Under the pieces are notes generated by a model, which was not told the DNA's origin, made no database searches, and was given only the letters and a program-made list of their open reading frames with translations. The position numbers were made by a program, and so were the translations under genes. DNA of 64,000 nt from Rhodococcus pseudokoreensis (GTDB lineage: Bacteria; Actinomycetota; Actinomycetes; Mycobacteriales; Mycobacteriaceae), in contig NZ_CP070619.1 of the NCBI RefSeq assembly GCF_017068395.1, forward strand, positions 2,294,001 to 2,358,000, read 5' to 3'. Position 1 is the first letter of the stretch. Every line of letters starts with the position of its first letter. Shown piece by piece: positions 33,488 to 42,631 of the stretch.

Positions 33488-33656
33488 TATCGGATCCGTG
33501 GAGGCGTCGGCGAAACGAACAGGGCGGTCAAACCGACACTTTCGGAAGAACAGACTTGTTAGACTTCTCGCGATTTCCAGCAGTTGATCACCGGTAGGGG
33601 GAGTGGTCTCTTCAGGCCACGCAGTGCCGCCTGCTGCTAGAGATGGAGTGTCCTTC

Positions 33657-34772
33657 GTGAAGCGAACCAGAGCTCTTGCAGCAGCCTCGCTCATCGGCGC
33701 GGCAGTGACGTTGATCGCATTCGCGGGCCCGGCTGCCGCGAACCCCAACGCCATCAATCCGATCCCCGGACTCAACGGCACCAACGGGATTCCGCACCTC
33801 ACCGGTCGCACCCAGGCGGTCGCGCAGCAGACCGGCATGCTCGGTCCCAACCGCACCCAGGACTCCAACGTCCTCGGCACCGACCTCGGCATCATGTGGG
33901 ACAACGGCCAGGGTCAGGTCCTCACGGCGTTCGGCGACTCCGCCGGGCTCGGACTGCCCAACCTGCTGTCGGGCAGCCTGTGGGCGTGGCGCAGCAGCAC
34001 CCTTTTCCGCAGCTCGGACGGCATCCTGTCCGACGGGATGAATTTCGACAGTTCGCCCCGCGACATCTTCGGCCAGTCCAAGGAGCTCGTCCCCAGCCCC
34101 AAGATCCCGTTCGTCGAGATCAGCCGCATCCCCACCGCAGGCGTCGCCGTCGGCAACACCCAGGTGCTGAGCATGATGTCGGTAAAGAACTGGGGCCCGG
34201 CGGGCACATGGGACACCAACTACTCCGGCCTCGTCTACTCGCAGGACAACGGCGAGAACTGGACCGTCGCCCCCGAGACGCAGCGCCCGAACATCGGGGG
34301 TAACGCCAACTTCCAGATGAGCGCGTTCGTCAAGGCTGACGGCTTCGTCTACCAATACGGCACGCCTGCCGGGCGCGGCGGACTCGTCCACATCGCCCGC
34401 GTCCCGGAACCGCAGATCATGGACCTCGGCGCGTACGAGTACTTCGACGGCGCCAAGTGGATCAAGGGCAACCCCGACGTCGCCAAGCCGATCATGCCGG
34501 GCGGCGTCGGCGAATTGTCCGTCGCGTACAACGAATACCTCGGGCAATACCTCATGCTGACCACCGACCAGTTCAACTCCGTGGTCATGCGCCGCTCACC
34601 GTCGGTGACCGGACCGTGGGGCCCACCCGAGGTGCTCGTCGACACCCGGGAACTGCCCACCGCGTACGGCGCCTACATTCACCCGTGGTCGTCGGGGCGC
34701 GACCTCTACTTCCTCACGACGGTGCACAACAACTACAACGTTCTCCTGATGCGCACCACGCTCACTCCGTAG
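33657..34772 (+). CDS. Secreted DUF4185 protein
   Basis: From GTG 33657 (GGAG lies eight bases upstream) the protein has 371 residues. It has a signal peptide KRTRALAAASLIGAAVTL and a cut after AAA. The mature part contains repeating beta-blade-like segments such as WRSSTLFRSSDGI, YSGLVYSQDNGENWTVAPE and LTTDQFNSVVMRRSPSVTG, typical of DUF4185, a sialidase-like propeller family. Function is unknown; it may bind or cleave a glycan at the cell surface. Two 18-base direct repeats follow its stop. Confidence 0.78.
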   Translation: MKRTRALAAASLIGAAVTLIAFAGPAAANPNAINPIPGLNGTNGIPHLTGRTQAVAQQTGMLGPNRTQDSNVLGTDLGIMWDNGQGQVLTAFGDSAGLGLPNLLSGSLWAWRSSTLFRSSDGILSDGMNFDSSPRDIFGQSKELVPSPKIPFVEISRIPTAGVAVGNTQVLSMMSVKNWGPAGTWDTNYSGLVYSQDNGENWTVAPETQRPNIGGNANFQMSAFVKADGFVYQYGTPAGRGGLVHIARVPEPQIMDLGAYEYFDGAKWIKGNPDVAKPIMPGGVGELSVAYNEYLGQYLMLTTDQFNSVVMRRSPSVTGPWGPPEVLVDTRELPTAYGAYIHPWSSGRDLYFLTTVHNNYNVLLMRTTLTP

Positions 34773-34806
34773 CGGTCGTACTAGCGTCAGCGGTCGTACT
34801 AGCGTC
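34771..34806. repeat. Two exact 18-base tandem repeats
   Basis: AGCGGTCGTACTAGCGTC occurs at 34771-34788 and 34789-34806, between the DUF4185 stop and the methyltransferase start. Each copy holds a TAGCGT -10-like hexamer, so the duplication may double a promoter element for the next gene. Confidence 0.65.
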
Positions 34807-34811
34807 GGGGC

Positions 34812-35435
34812 ATGGATGCAGCTGCCTGGGACGAACGGTATTCACAGAGCGAACTGGTGTGGGGCGCGCCACCCAACGCCGTCGTGGTCGAGCAGGTCAC
34901 CGCGCTCCCCCGCGGTCGCGCACTCGACCTCGCGTGCGGGGAGGGCCGGAACGCACACTGGCTCGCCACCCGCGGCTGGGAGGTGACGGGGCTCGACTAC
35001 TCGGCCGTCGCCCTCGACAAGGCCCGCCGAGTAGCCGCCGAAGCGCCCCGCTCGGTCCGGGAACGGCTCGACTACCGCGTCGCGGACGTCACCGAGTCGG
35101 ACCTCGGCGGCGAGTACGACCTGGTGCTCATGATCTACCTCCATCTCGCCCCGGAGGAGCGCCTGCAGGTTGTGAACCGCGCCATATCTGCGCTGAAACC
35201 TGATGGAATCCTCATGATTTTGGGGCATGACGCCGTTAACTTGTCGCAGGGAGTCGGGGGGCCTCAGGACATCGAAATCCTGTATACGCCAGAAGATTTG
35301 GCGACAGCGCTCGACGGCCGCCTGAACGTGGACGTCGCCGAACGGCGATTCCGCGAGACGGACACCGGAACGGCGATCGACGCGCTCGTCGTCGCACACC
35401 GCCCGAGTCTTGGCAGTCCGGTAAATGACGCGTAA
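34812..35435 (+). CDS. SAM-dependent methyltransferase (TehB-like class I)
   Basis: The 207-residue protein has the class I methyltransferase motif ALDLACGEGRNAHWLATRGWEVTGLDYS and the later LVLMIYLHLAPEERLQVV and LKPDGILMILGHD. It resembles small methyltransferases of the TehB/thiopurine type. The substrate is unknown. Bases about 35160-35310 are less GC-biased at third positions than the rest of the gene, which could reflect local recombination. Its ribosome site is poor. Confidence 0.78.
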   Translation: MDAAAWDERYSQSELVWGAPPNAVVVEQVTALPRGRALDLACGEGRNAHWLATRGWEVTGLDYSAVALDKARRVAAEAPRSVRERLDYRVADVTESDLGGEYDLVLMIYLHLAPEERLQVVNRAISALKPDGILMILGHDAVNLSQGVGGPQDIEILYTPEDLATALDGRLNVDVAERRFRETDTGTAIDALVVAHRPSLGSPVNDA

Positions 35436-35446
35436 TATCGCTGATG

Positions 35447-35460
35447 TTACCGACGAGTAA
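35447..35460. promoter_or_regulatory. Lipid-regulon palindrome, site 2 (fadE5)
   Basis: TTACCGACGAGTAA is 57 bases upstream of the fadE5 ATG. One arm base differs from perfect symmetry. Ten bases match the fabH site exactly (GACGAGTAAT including the flank). Confidence 0.6.
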
Positions 35461-35517
35461 TAACTTGGGCGGTACTAACTGATAGACCGCACCATCTCAC
35501 TGGGAGAGACAGAAGAC

Positions 35518-37353
35518 ATGGGCCATTACAAGAGCAACGTCCGCGACCTGGAGTTCAACCTCTTCGAGGTACTCGGTCTCGAGCAGCCGCTGAGTGACGG
35601 CGTGTGGGGCGATCTCGACGCCGACACCGTCCGCAACATGCTCAGTGAAGTTGCCCGCCTCGCCGAGGGACCGCTGGGCGAGTCCTTCGCCGACGCCGAC
35701 CGCAACCCTCCGGTCTTCGACCCCGAGAACCACACCGTCACCCTGCCGGAATCCTTCAAGAAGTCGTTCCGCGCACTGTGGGACGCCGAGTGGTACCGCA
35801 TGGGAATCTCCGAGGAGATCGGCGGCGTCCCCGTGCCGCGGTCCGTCGTGTGGGCCATCGGTGAGCTGATCCTCGGCGCCCAGCCGGCCGCGCACATGTA
35901 CCAGGCCGGACCCGCCTTCGCGGACGTCCTGTTCAACAACGGCACCGAAGAGCAGAAGAAGTGGGCCGCCACCATCGTCGAACGCGGCTGGGGCGCCACG
36001 ATGGTCCTCACCGAGCCCGACGCCGGTTCCGACGTCGGCGCAGGCCGCACCAAGGCCATCAAGCAGGACGACGGCTCCTGGCACATCGAGGGCGTCAAGC
36101 GGTTCATCACGTCCGCCGACTCCGACGACCTGTTCGAGAACATCTTCCACCTCGTCCTGGCCCGCCCCGAGGGTGCAGGCCCCGGCACCAAGGGACTGTC
36201 GCTGTTCTTCGTCCCGAAGACGCACTTCAACTTCGAGACCAACGAATTGGGCGAGCGCAACGGCGCTTTCGTCACCAACGTCGAGCACAAGATGGGTCTG
36301 AAGGTCTCCGCCACGTGTGAGGTCACCTTCGGCGGCCACGGCATTCCGGCCCAGGGCTGGCTCGTCGGCGAGGTCCACAACGGTATTGCGCAGATGTTCG
36401 ACGTCATCGAGCACGCCCGCATGATGGTCGGCACCAAGGCCATCGCCACCCTCTCCACCGGCTACCTCAACGCCCTCGACTACGCGAAGGAACGCGTCCA
36501 GGGCGCCGACCTCACCCAGATGACGGACAAGGCCGCCCCGCGCGTCACCATCACGCACCACCCCGACGTCCGTCGCGCCCTCGCCATGCAGAAGGCGTAC
36601 GCCGAAGGCCTGCGCGCCGTGTACCTGTACACCGCGGCGCACCAGGACGAGGCCACCGCCAAGCTGGTCTCCGGCGCCGACAAGGACCTCGCGTTCCGCG
36701 TCAACGACCTGCTGCTCCCGATCGTCAAGGGTGTCGGCTCCGAGCGGGCCTACCAGTACCTGACGGACAGCCTGCAGACCTTCGGCGGGTCCGGCTTCCT
36801 GCAGGACTACCCGATCGAGCAGTACATCCGCGACGCCAAGATCGACTCGCTGTACGAGGGCACCACCGCCATCCAGGCGCAGGACTTCTTCTTCCGCAAG
36901 ATCGCCCGCGACCGCGGCGTGGCACTTGCCCACGTCGCAGGCGAGGTCAAGAAGTTCATCGACACCGAGGCGGGCAACGGTCGCCTCAAGGCCGAGCGCG
37001 CCCTGCTCGCCACCGCCCTCGAGGACGTCCAGACCATGGCCGCCACCCTCACCGGGTACCTCATGGGCGCCCAGGAGCAGCCGTCCGAGCTGTACAAGGT
37101 CGGCCTCGGTTCCGTCCGGTTCCTGATGTCCGTCGGCGACCTCCTCATCGGCTGGCAGCTCCTGCGCCAGTCCGAGATCGCGATCAAGGCCCTCGACGAA
37201 GGCGCCTCCGGCAAGGACAAGGCGTTCTACGAAGGCAAGGTCGCCATCGCGTCCTTCTTCGCGAAGAACGTGCTGCCCGAGCTGACCGCCACCCGCGGCA
37301 TCGTCGCCAACCTCGATAACGACATCATGGAGCTCGACGAAGCAGCGTTCTGA
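35518..37353 (+). CDS. fadE5: Acyl-CoA dehydrogenase FadE5
   Basis: The 611-residue protein starts [20 protein letters not shown], nearly the start of mycobacterial FadE5. It has the ACAD core: [17 protein letters not shown] (FAD/substrate loop), [51 protein letters not shown] with the late glutamate region. A C-terminal helical extension ends [15 protein letters not shown]. It oxidises acyl-CoAs to enoyl-CoAs in beta-oxidation, passing electrons to ETF. It is followed by a 16-base-stem terminator. The long form fits the FadE5/AcadL-like group. Confidence 0.92.
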   Translation: MGHYKSNVRDLEFNLFEVLGLEQPLSDGVWGDLDADTVRNMLSEVARLAEGPLGESFADADRNPPVFDPENHTVTLPESFKKSFRALWDAEWYRMGISEEIGGVPVPRSVVWAIGELILGAQPAAHMYQAGPAFADVLFNNGTEEQKKWAATIVERGWGATMVLTEPDAGSDVGAGRTKAIKQDDGSWHIEGVKRFITSADSDDLFENIFHLVLARPEGAGPGTKGLSLFFVPKTHFNFETNELGERNGAFVTNVEHKMGLKVSATCEVTFGGHGIPAQGWLVGEVHNGIAQMFDVIEHARMMVGTKAIATLSTGYLNALDYAKERVQGADLTQMTDKAAPRVTITHHPDVRRALAMQKAYAEGLRAVYLYTAAHQDEATAKLVSGADKDLAFRVNDLLLPIVKGVGSERAYQYLTDSLQTFGGSGFLQDYPIEQYIRDAKIDSLYEGTTAIQAQDFFFRKIARDRGVALAHVAGEVKKFIDTEAGNGRLKAERALLATALEDVQTMAATLTGYLMGAQEQPSELYKVGLGSVRFLMSVGDLLIGWQLLRQSEIAIKALDEGASGKDKAFYEGKVAIASFFAKNVLPELTATRGIVANLDNDIMELDEAAF

Positions 37354-37366
37354 TCGCCTTCACACG

Positions 37367-37402
37367 GCCCGGTGGCCGGGGATTCGTCCCCGGCCACCGG
37401 GC
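37367..37402 (+). terminator. Strong terminator after fadE5
   Basis: A perfect 16-base stem (37367-37382 with 37387-37402, beginning GCCCGGTGGCCGGGGA) and a TTCG loop are followed by TTTGT, 13 bases after the stop codon. Confidence 0.9.
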
Positions 37403-37425
37403 TTTGTCGTGCCCTGACCGGGACG

Positions 37426-37497
37426 CCGCACCACTTCTCGGTCCACGAACCCCTTTTCGGGCCCGACGGGGTGTGCGCGGGCCGAGAAGGAGTGCGG
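37426..37497. repeat. Hairpin repeat, copy A
   Basis: Outer arms CCGCAC/GTGCGG (37426-37431, 37492-37497) and inner arms CTTCTCGG/CCGAGAAG (37434-37441, 37482-37489) enclose a GC-rich core containing CCCCTTTTCGGGCCC. A related copy lies at 38565. The two bracket the AbiEi-like gene. Confidence 0.7.
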
Positions 37498-37579
37498 GAG
37501 TTGTCCACAACCCTCGGTTCATCCACAGCCGGGTCCGCCGGGCCGGATTCTCGGCGCCGTCCGGGCGAGAATCGTTCCC

Positions 37580-38563
37580 ATGGAACACGACCCGGGGGCG
37601 ATGCTGCGACGCCAGGACGCGTTGGGCCGCGGCTACAGCGACGACGAGATCCGACGCCTGTACACGCGCGGCGAGTGGCAACGCATCGGCCGCGGCGCGT
37701 ACCTCTCCGCGGCGGTGTTCTCGGCACTCGGCGACGAGGAACGTCACCGCTTCCTGATCGACTCGACCCTTCACGCCCTCTCGGACGACGCTGTGCTCAG
37801 CCACCAGTCCGCGGCCGTCGTGTACGGACTGCCGCTGTGGAGAACGGCGCTCGACCGCGTGCACGTCACGAGAAACCGGCGGGGAGGCGGCCGGGTCAAG
37901 CGACGGATCACCGTGCACTGCGCCCCGATCGGAGACCGGGTGGCGGTGGTGGACGGGCACTCGCTGACGCTCCCGGCGCGGACCGTCGTCGACCTCGCGA
38001 GGACACTGCCGTTCGAGCAGGCCGTCGTGGCCGGTGACGCGGCGGTCCGCAGGCTCGGCATCAGCCGCGACGAATTGGACGCCGAGCTCGCCCTCGCCGC
38101 GCGCCGGCACGGAATCGATGCGGCTCGCAGGGTCGTCCACTTCGTGAGCGGGCACAGCGAAAGTGTCGGTGAGTCGCGAAGCCGGGTGATGCTGGTGCGG
38201 GCCGGGCTCCCCGTTCCTTCCCAGCAAGGTGAGGTGTTCGACCCCGGCGGGCGCCGTGTCGGGCGCGTCGACTTCCACTTCGACGGCGTCGTGCTCGGAG
38301 AGTTCGACGGACGCGTCAAGTACGGACGGCTGCTGAAACCCGGACAAACACCCGGCGACGCGGTGTTCGCCGAGAAACAACGCGAGGATGCACTGCGCGA
38401 CCTCGGATTCCAGGTGGTGCGGTGGACGTGGGACGACCTCGAGTCACCCGCGCAGGTGGTGGACCGGGTCCGCCGCGCAATCGCCCGGGCCGAGTCGCCG
38501 CGCGGCTGGGTCGTCCAGGCGCCGCTGCCGTCCGTGCAGCCGCTCACGGTACGAGCACTGTAG
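37580..38563 (+). CDS. AbiEi-like / DUF559-type protein
   Basis: The 327-residue protein begins with a small winged-helix-like part (LRRQDALGRGYSDDEIRRLYTRGEWQRIGRGAYL), as in type IV antitoxin AbiEi. The middle is YGLPLWRTALDRVHVTRNRRGGGRVKRRI. The C-terminus from about residue 215 resembles a DUF559/Vsr-like nuclease fold: VGRVDFHFDGVVLGEFDGRVKYG, then EKQREDALRDLGFQVVRWTWDDL. No AbiEii toxin gene is adjacent, so a toxin-antitoxin role is doubtful. Such orphan genes are common in rhodococci and mycobacteria. Hairpin repeats lie on both sides. Confidence 0.7.
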   Translation: MEHDPGAMLRRQDALGRGYSDDEIRRLYTRGEWQRIGRGAYLSAAVFSALGDEERHRFLIDSTLHALSDDAVLSHQSAAVVYGLPLWRTALDRVHVTRNRRGGGRVKRRITVHCAPIGDRVAVVDGHSLTLPARTVVDLARTLPFEQAVVAGDAAVRRLGISRDELDAELALAARRHGIDAARRVVHFVSGHSESVGESRSRVMLVRAGLPVPSQQGEVFDPGGRRVGRVDFHFDGVVLGEFDGRVKYGRLLKPGQTPGDAVFAEKQREDALRDLGFQVVRWTWDDLESPAQVVDRVRRAIARAESPRGWVVQAPLPSVQPLTVRAL

Positions 38564-38564
38564 A

Positions 38565-38634
38565 CGCACCACTTCTCTGTTCACGCAAAACTTTTCGCGC
38601 CCACGAGGGGGTGCGCGAACAGAGAACGGGTGCG
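38565..38634. repeat. Hairpin repeat, copy B
   Basis: CGCACC/GGTGCG (38565-38570, 38629-38634) and TTCTCTGTTC/GAACAGAGAA (38573-38582, 38617-38626) form a long stem with a central CTTTTCGCGCCC. It starts two bases after the AbiEi-like stop and ends one base before the VanW stop codon, so it can also serve as a bidirectional terminator. Confidence 0.75.
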
Positions 38635-38635
38635 G

Positions 38636-40921
38636 CTACCCGCCGCCGTTCGGCTTCGGGGTGGTGGTCGGGTTCTCCGCCGGAGCGGACGGGGCCGGCG
38701 AAGCGGCCGGGGTGCGCTCGTCGGGCTTGGGCGCGCCGGGTTCCTCGCACTTCACGATCGGGACGGGGTCGTAGCGGACGGTCCTGGTGTCCCGGGAGAT
38801 CTCCTGGCCGCTGGCGTGATCGGAGATCACCCGGGTGTCGCTGGCGGTGAATCCCGGTGCGCCGCTGGAGGCGATGCAGTGGTCACCGGCGGGCAGGGTG
38901 ACCGTGTCGGGTTGCGTCGGCTTGGTGCGGTTACCGGTGATCGACTCGACGTCGACCGACTTGGTGCCCCAGAACCGGATGGTCAGGTCCGAGGCGCCGC
39001 CGATGGCCTGGATCATCACACCCGTCTTTCCGGTGTTCCGGAACTGCAGGTCGATGGCGCCCTCGAAGACGGTGGCCTCCCGCGCCTCGGGGTACCGCGA
39101 GATGTAGTACGAGTGCTCGGTGTGCGCGACATCCTCCATACCGGCGAAATACGCGGCGTTGTAGAGAGTCGTCGCCACCTGGCTCACCCCGCCGCCGACG
39201 GCGGTGTCCGGGCGTCCGTTGTTGATGATGCCCGACTCGACATAGCCCTGCGCGGTACCACGCGGACCCGTGTACCCGTTGAGCGAGAACGTGTCGCCCG
39301 GCTTGATCAGCGCCCCGTTGATCTCGCTGGCCGCGAGCCGGATGTTCGTCCCCGACGCCGCCGAGAAACCGCCGGTCGTGAACTCGCCGATCACTTCCTT
39401 CACACCGAGCGCCTGCGCGGCCTCCGTCGTGAGGGCGGGCGGGATCGGTCCGTACACCGCGGGCGTTGCGTGAGAACCGTTGCCGCGCAACACCTCGGGC
39501 AGCGTCTCCAACGTTTTGGGCCACTGCACCAGATCGCCGACGACCGCGGGGACGACGGTGGGCGAACCCCCGTCGAGCGTGATCTTCGCATCCTTCGGAA
39601 CGATCTCCGTCGACACGAGTTGCGGGGCGAGGATGCCGGTCGCAGCCTCGGTGTTGTACGTAGGTTTCAACCCGCCGTTGCCGTCCGGTTCGAACCCGAC
39701 GATGGCGCCGATCTGCTGACGCGGCGCGGTCGCGACCTTGCCGTCACGACCGGTGACCACCAGATCGGCGGACGCCGCCGGCACCGCGACGTCGTCGAGC
39801 GCCCGCTGGACACCCTCCTGCGTCACGGTCACGGGCACGACGTCGACGGGCAGATCCACGGTTTCGCCGAACGCCCACTTCTCGATCAGCGCCGCCTCGG
39901 CACCCTCACCGTTCAGGTTCTGCCCGGTCGACGGATCCACCGGCACGGGAGTCGCGCCCTCGAACACGACGGTCCCCTCGCGGGACGCGCGGTCGGTCTC
40001 ACTGCGAAGACCGTCGACGGCGGACGCCAGCGCCGCCTCGTCGCGGGTCGACACCACCCCGATCTCGTCGGTGGTGAAGAACGAGGCCAGCCTGGTGAAC
40101 GGGTTGAGCGGCTGCGAATGGGCCCGGTCGAGGGTGGCCTCCCAGTCGACCCCGAGCCCGGCGGCGGACGGAACGAGTTCCGTCGAAACGTCGCCGGCCT
40201 GCACCGTCAGCGGCTGACCGACGCGCGGGCCGACCTGCGCCTGCAACGTGGCCTCCGCCTCCTCGCGGGTCGAGCCGCCGACGTCGACGCCCGCCACGGT
40301 CACCCCGCGCGGGACCTTCCCCGAGGACACCGCGAGGTCCGCGGCGTACGCGATGCCGATCACGGCGATCACACCGCCGGTGATCGCGGCAACTTTCACC
40401 CACGAGGCACGGGCGGGAGTCTTCTCGGCTGGCTTCTCCGCGGGCTGTGGTTCTGCGGGCTGCGGTTCCGGTTGCGGCGGGACCTGCGGCGCGGCAGCCG
40501 GGGCCACCATCGTCGGCTCCTCCGCCGCCGTTGTGTACGCCTGCGTAGGGCCGGGAACGGGACCCGGCGGAATCGCGGGGATCACCTGTGTGACGTCCTC
40601 GTTCGCCGGCGGCTCCACCCACAACGGGGCCTGTTCCTCGGAACGTTCCCCCAGGTCACCGAGGTGCAACTGCGTGGTCGGAGCCTCGTCGGCACTCGGC
40701 TGTGTGGTCGGAGCCTCGTCGGCACTCGGCTGTGTGGTCGGGGCCTCGTCGTCGGCACTCGGCTGCGTGGTCGGGGCGCCGTCTGGAAGTGCGGCCTCGT
40801 CCGCTACCGAAGCAGGCTCGTCGGCCGTGTTCTCGGGTTCGACGCTGTCGGGCGTCGCGGAAGGGTCCGGCGTCGACCGTTCGGGTGCAGTGCTCCCGTT
40901 GTCGCCGTCTTCGTGGTTCAC
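38636..40921 (-). CDS. VanW-family membrane-anchored cell-wall protein
   Basis: In the 761-residue protein the first 170 residues are cytoplasmic, acidic and Pro/Thr-rich, with a repeated TTQPSADE unit. One membrane segment follows (VAAITGGVIAVIGIAYAADLAVS). Outside are YoaR-type putative peptidoglycan-binding repeats (VAGVDVGGSTREEAEATLQ, NPFTRLASFFTTDEIGV). A VanW domain then follows: GTNIRLAASEINGALIKPGDTFSLNG, GGGVSQVATTLYNAAYFAG and EHSYYISRYPEAREATVF. The tail is Pro-rich. Role in the wall is inferred. In the recalled M. tuberculosis order, fadE5 and fadA2 are adjacent, so this gene and the AbiEi-like gene are an insertion. Confidence 0.85.
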   Translation of the reverse strand: MNHEDGDNGSTAPERSTPDPSATPDSVEPENTADEPASVADEAALPDGAPTTQPSADDEAPTTQPSADEAPTTQPSADEAPTTQLHLGDLGERSEEQAPLWVEPPANEDVTQVIPAIPPGPVPGPTQAYTTAAEEPTMVAPAAAPQVPPQPEPQPAEPQPAEKPAEKTPARASWVKVAAITGGVIAVIGIAYAADLAVSSGKVPRGVTVAGVDVGGSTREEAEATLQAQVGPRVGQPLTVQAGDVSTELVPSAAGLGVDWEATLDRAHSQPLNPFTRLASFFTTDEIGVVSTRDEAALASAVDGLRSETDRASREGTVVFEGATPVPVDPSTGQNLNGEGAEAALIEKWAFGETVDLPVDVVPVTVTQEGVQRALDDVAVPAASADLVVTGRDGKVATAPRQQIGAIVGFEPDGNGGLKPTYNTEAATGILAPQLVSTEIVPKDAKITLDGGSPTVVPAVVGDLVQWPKTLETLPEVLRGNGSHATPAVYGPIPPALTTEAAQALGVKEVIGEFTTGGFSAASGTNIRLAASEINGALIKPGDTFSLNGYTGPRGTAQGYVESGIINNGRPDTAVGGGVSQVATTLYNAAYFAGMEDVAHTEHSYYISRYPEAREATVFEGAIDLQFRNTGKTGVMIQAIGGASDLTIRFWGTKSVDVESITGNRTKPTQPDTVTLPAGDHCIASSGAPGFTASDTRVISDHASGQEISRDTRTVRYDPVPIVKCEEPGAPKPDERTPAASPAPSAPAENPTTTPKPNGGG
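40671..40780. repeat. In-gene tandem repeat of about 30 bases
   Basis: Units at 40671-40700, 40701-40730 and 40731-40763 (the last with a 3-base insertion), plus a partial fourth copy, encode the TTQPSADEAP repeats of the VanW-type protein's cytoplasmic tail. Such a repeat can change copy number by slippage. Confidence 0.85.
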
Positions 40922-41059
40922 CGTGGCCCTCTCGCCGAGTTGTCCGTCGTGCGGGCCTCAGCTTGCCGTCGGTGCTCGTTGCATTTCAAGCGCGATCCGA
41001 TCCGAGCGAGGCCCGGTCGAGACCCCCACGTCAGCCTACCGGCCGCCGGAAATGCAAGA

Positions 41060-41104
41060 GCCCCGCGCTGCTGCCAGGTCGGGGGTCAGGCAGCAACACG
41101 GGGC
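41060..41104 (-). terminator. Third hairpin downstream of fadA2
   Basis: Within the 330-base gap 40922-41251, arms 41060-41075 and 41089-41104 (GCCCCGCGCTGCTGCC with GGCAGCAACACGGGGC) form a 16-position stem with one C-A mismatch (C66 with A99 of the gap numbering, i.e. 41066/41098) and one wobble on the minus strand, and a 13-base loop. It could end leftover fadA2 read-through or act as leader structure for the VanW gene. Confidence 0.5.
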
Positions 41105-41158
41105 TGACAGGGATATCGCCAGCTAATCTCCAGCGTTACACCTGTCGGAAAAGTTTTC

Positions 41159-41191
41159 GGGGATCCGGCCACCCCTCGTTGCCGGATCCCC
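41159..41191 (-). terminator. Second hairpin downstream of fadA2
   Basis: Perfect arms GGGGATCCGGC (41159-41169) and GCCGGATCCCC (41181-41191). On the minus strand it is followed by CGAAAACTTTT, a weak T tract. Confidence 0.65.
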
Positions 41192-41209
41192 GTTCGCACC
41201 GCGCACACG

Positions 41210-41246
41210 CTGGCCTTTCCGGTCTCCCAGCTACCGGAAAGGCCAG
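41210..41246 (-). terminator. First terminator hairpin of fadA2
   Basis: Perfect 14-base arms CTGGCCTTTCCGGT (41210-41223) and ACCGGAAAGGCCAG (41233-41246) stand five bases after the fadA2 stop codon on the minus strand. Confidence 0.8.
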
Positions 41247-41251
41247 TCGGT

Positions 41252-42586
41252 TCACGCCTCTATGATTGCCGTCACACCCTGGCCGCCTGCGGCGCAAATG
41301 GAGATCAGGCCGCGGCCCGAACCCTTCTCCGCGATCATCTTGGCGAGCGAGGCGACGATGCGGCCGCCGGTCGCGGCGAACGGGTGGCCTGCCGCCAGCG
41401 AAGAGCCGTTGACGTTGAGCTTGCTGCGGTCGATGGAGCCCAGTGCGCCGTCGAGGCCGAGGCGTTCCTTGCAGTACTCGTCGGATTCGAATGCCTGCAA
41501 CGTCGCGAGCACGACGGACGCGAACGCCTCGTGGATCTCGTAGAAGTCGAAGTCCTGCAGGGTGAGGCCGTTGCGGGCGAGCAGGCGCGGGATGGCGTAC
41601 GTGGGCGCCATGAGGAGCCCGTCCTTGCCGTGGATGTAGTCGACGGCCGCGGTCTCGGAATCGACGAGGTGCGCGAGGACCGGAAGCTTGCGCTCGGCGG
41701 CCCATTCGTCCGTGGACAGCAGGACCGCGGACGCACCGTCGGTGAGCGGGGTGGAGTTGCCCGCCGTCATGGTGGCGTCGCCCGCCTTCACCCCGAAGAC
41801 CGGCTTCAGCTTGGCCAGCTTCTCGGCGGTGGAGTCGGGACGCAGGTTGTCGTCGCGGGTGAGGCCGAGGAACGGGGTGACCAGGTCGTCGAAGAATCCG
41901 CGGTCGTATGCGGCGGCCATGTTCTGGTGGCTGGCGGCGGCCAGTGCGTCCTGGTCTTCGCGGCGGACACCGAATTCCTTGGCCGTGACGGCGGCGTGCT
42001 CGCCCATGGACATGCCGGTGCGGGGCTCGCCGTTGCGCGGGATCTCGATGCCGAGCATCGACGGGCGGACGTTGCCGAGCAGCTTGATGCGGTCGCCGGT
42101 GCTCTTCGCGCGGTTCAGCGACAGCAGGAATTCGCGGAGTTCGTCGTTGACGCCGATCGGGGCGTCCGACGTGGTGTCGACGCCGCCGCCGACACCGGCG
42201 TCGATCCGGCCGGCCGCGATGGCGTCACCGACCGCGACGATCGACTGCAGCCCGGTGCCGCAGGCCTGCTGCAGGTCGAAGGCCGGGGTGTAGGGGCTGA
42301 GGGCGCTGCCGAGGACGCATTCGCGCATCAGGTTGAAGTCGCGGCTGTGCTTGAGGACGGCGCCGCCTGCGACCAGGCCCAGCTTCTCGCCCTGGAGGTT
42401 GAAGCGGCTCACCAGTCCGTCGAGGGTGGCGGTGAACATGTCCTGGTTGGACGCCTGCGCGTACTTGCGGTCGGAGCGGGCGAACGGGATACGGTTTCCG
42501 CCGACGATCGCGACGGGACGCTGCTGCTTTCCGCCCGGCTTCGGGGCCGCAGCGGAGGTCGAGTTGGTGCGAGCTTTGCTGGTCAC
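41252..42586 (-). CDS. fadA2: Thiolase FadA2 (acetyl-CoA acetyltransferase)
   Basis: The protein has 444 residues from GTG 42586, which follows GGAG by six bases; a TTG at 42598 would add four residues. The thiolase triad regions are present: acylated cysteine in [12 protein letters not shown], histidine in [18 protein letters not shown], and the second cysteine in [10 protein letters not shown]. It cleaves 3-ketoacyl-CoA or condenses acetyl-CoA units. It diverges from fabG4-htdX across a 130-base region with a TTACT/AGTAA palindrome. This matches the mycobacterial fadA2/fabG4 arrangement. Confidence 0.9.
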   Translation of the reverse strand: MTSKARTNSTSAAAPKPGGKQQRPVAIVGGNRIPFARSDRKYAQASNQDMFTATLDGLVSRFNLQGEKLGLVAGGAVLKHSRDFNLMRECVLGSALSPYTPAFDLQQACGTGLQSIVAVGDAIAAGRIDAGVGGGVDTTSDAPIGVNDELREFLLSLNRAKSTGDRIKLLGNVRPSMLGIEIPRNGEPRTGMSMGEHAAVTAKEFGVRREDQDALAAASHQNMAAAYDRGFFDDLVTPFLGLTRDDNLRPDSTAEKLAKLKPVFGVKAGDATMTAGNSTPLTDGASAVLLSTDEWAAERKLPVLAHLVDSETAAVDYIHGKDGLLMAPTYAIPRLLARNGLTLQDFDFYEIHEAFASVVLATLQAFESDEYCKERLGLDGALGSIDRSKLNVNGSSLAAGHPFAATGGRIVASLAKMIAEKGSGRGLISICAAGGQGVTAIIEA

Positions 42587-42631
42587 TGACGTCTCCAAGG
42601 ATCTGGTGCGATTACCTGTTGGCTACTATTC

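Noticed and set aside
37580..38563. A type IV toxin-antitoxin system
   Set aside because: Only the AbiEi-like part is present; no AbiEii nucleotidyltransferase toxin gene is adjacent on either strand.
41060..41104. Possible small SRP RNA (ffs), because of CAGGTC and GCAGCAAC near a hairpin
   Set aside because: The universal GGAAGGAAGCA core and GNRA loop are missing; the loop here is AGGTCGGGGGTCA. Treated as a terminator or leader hairpin.
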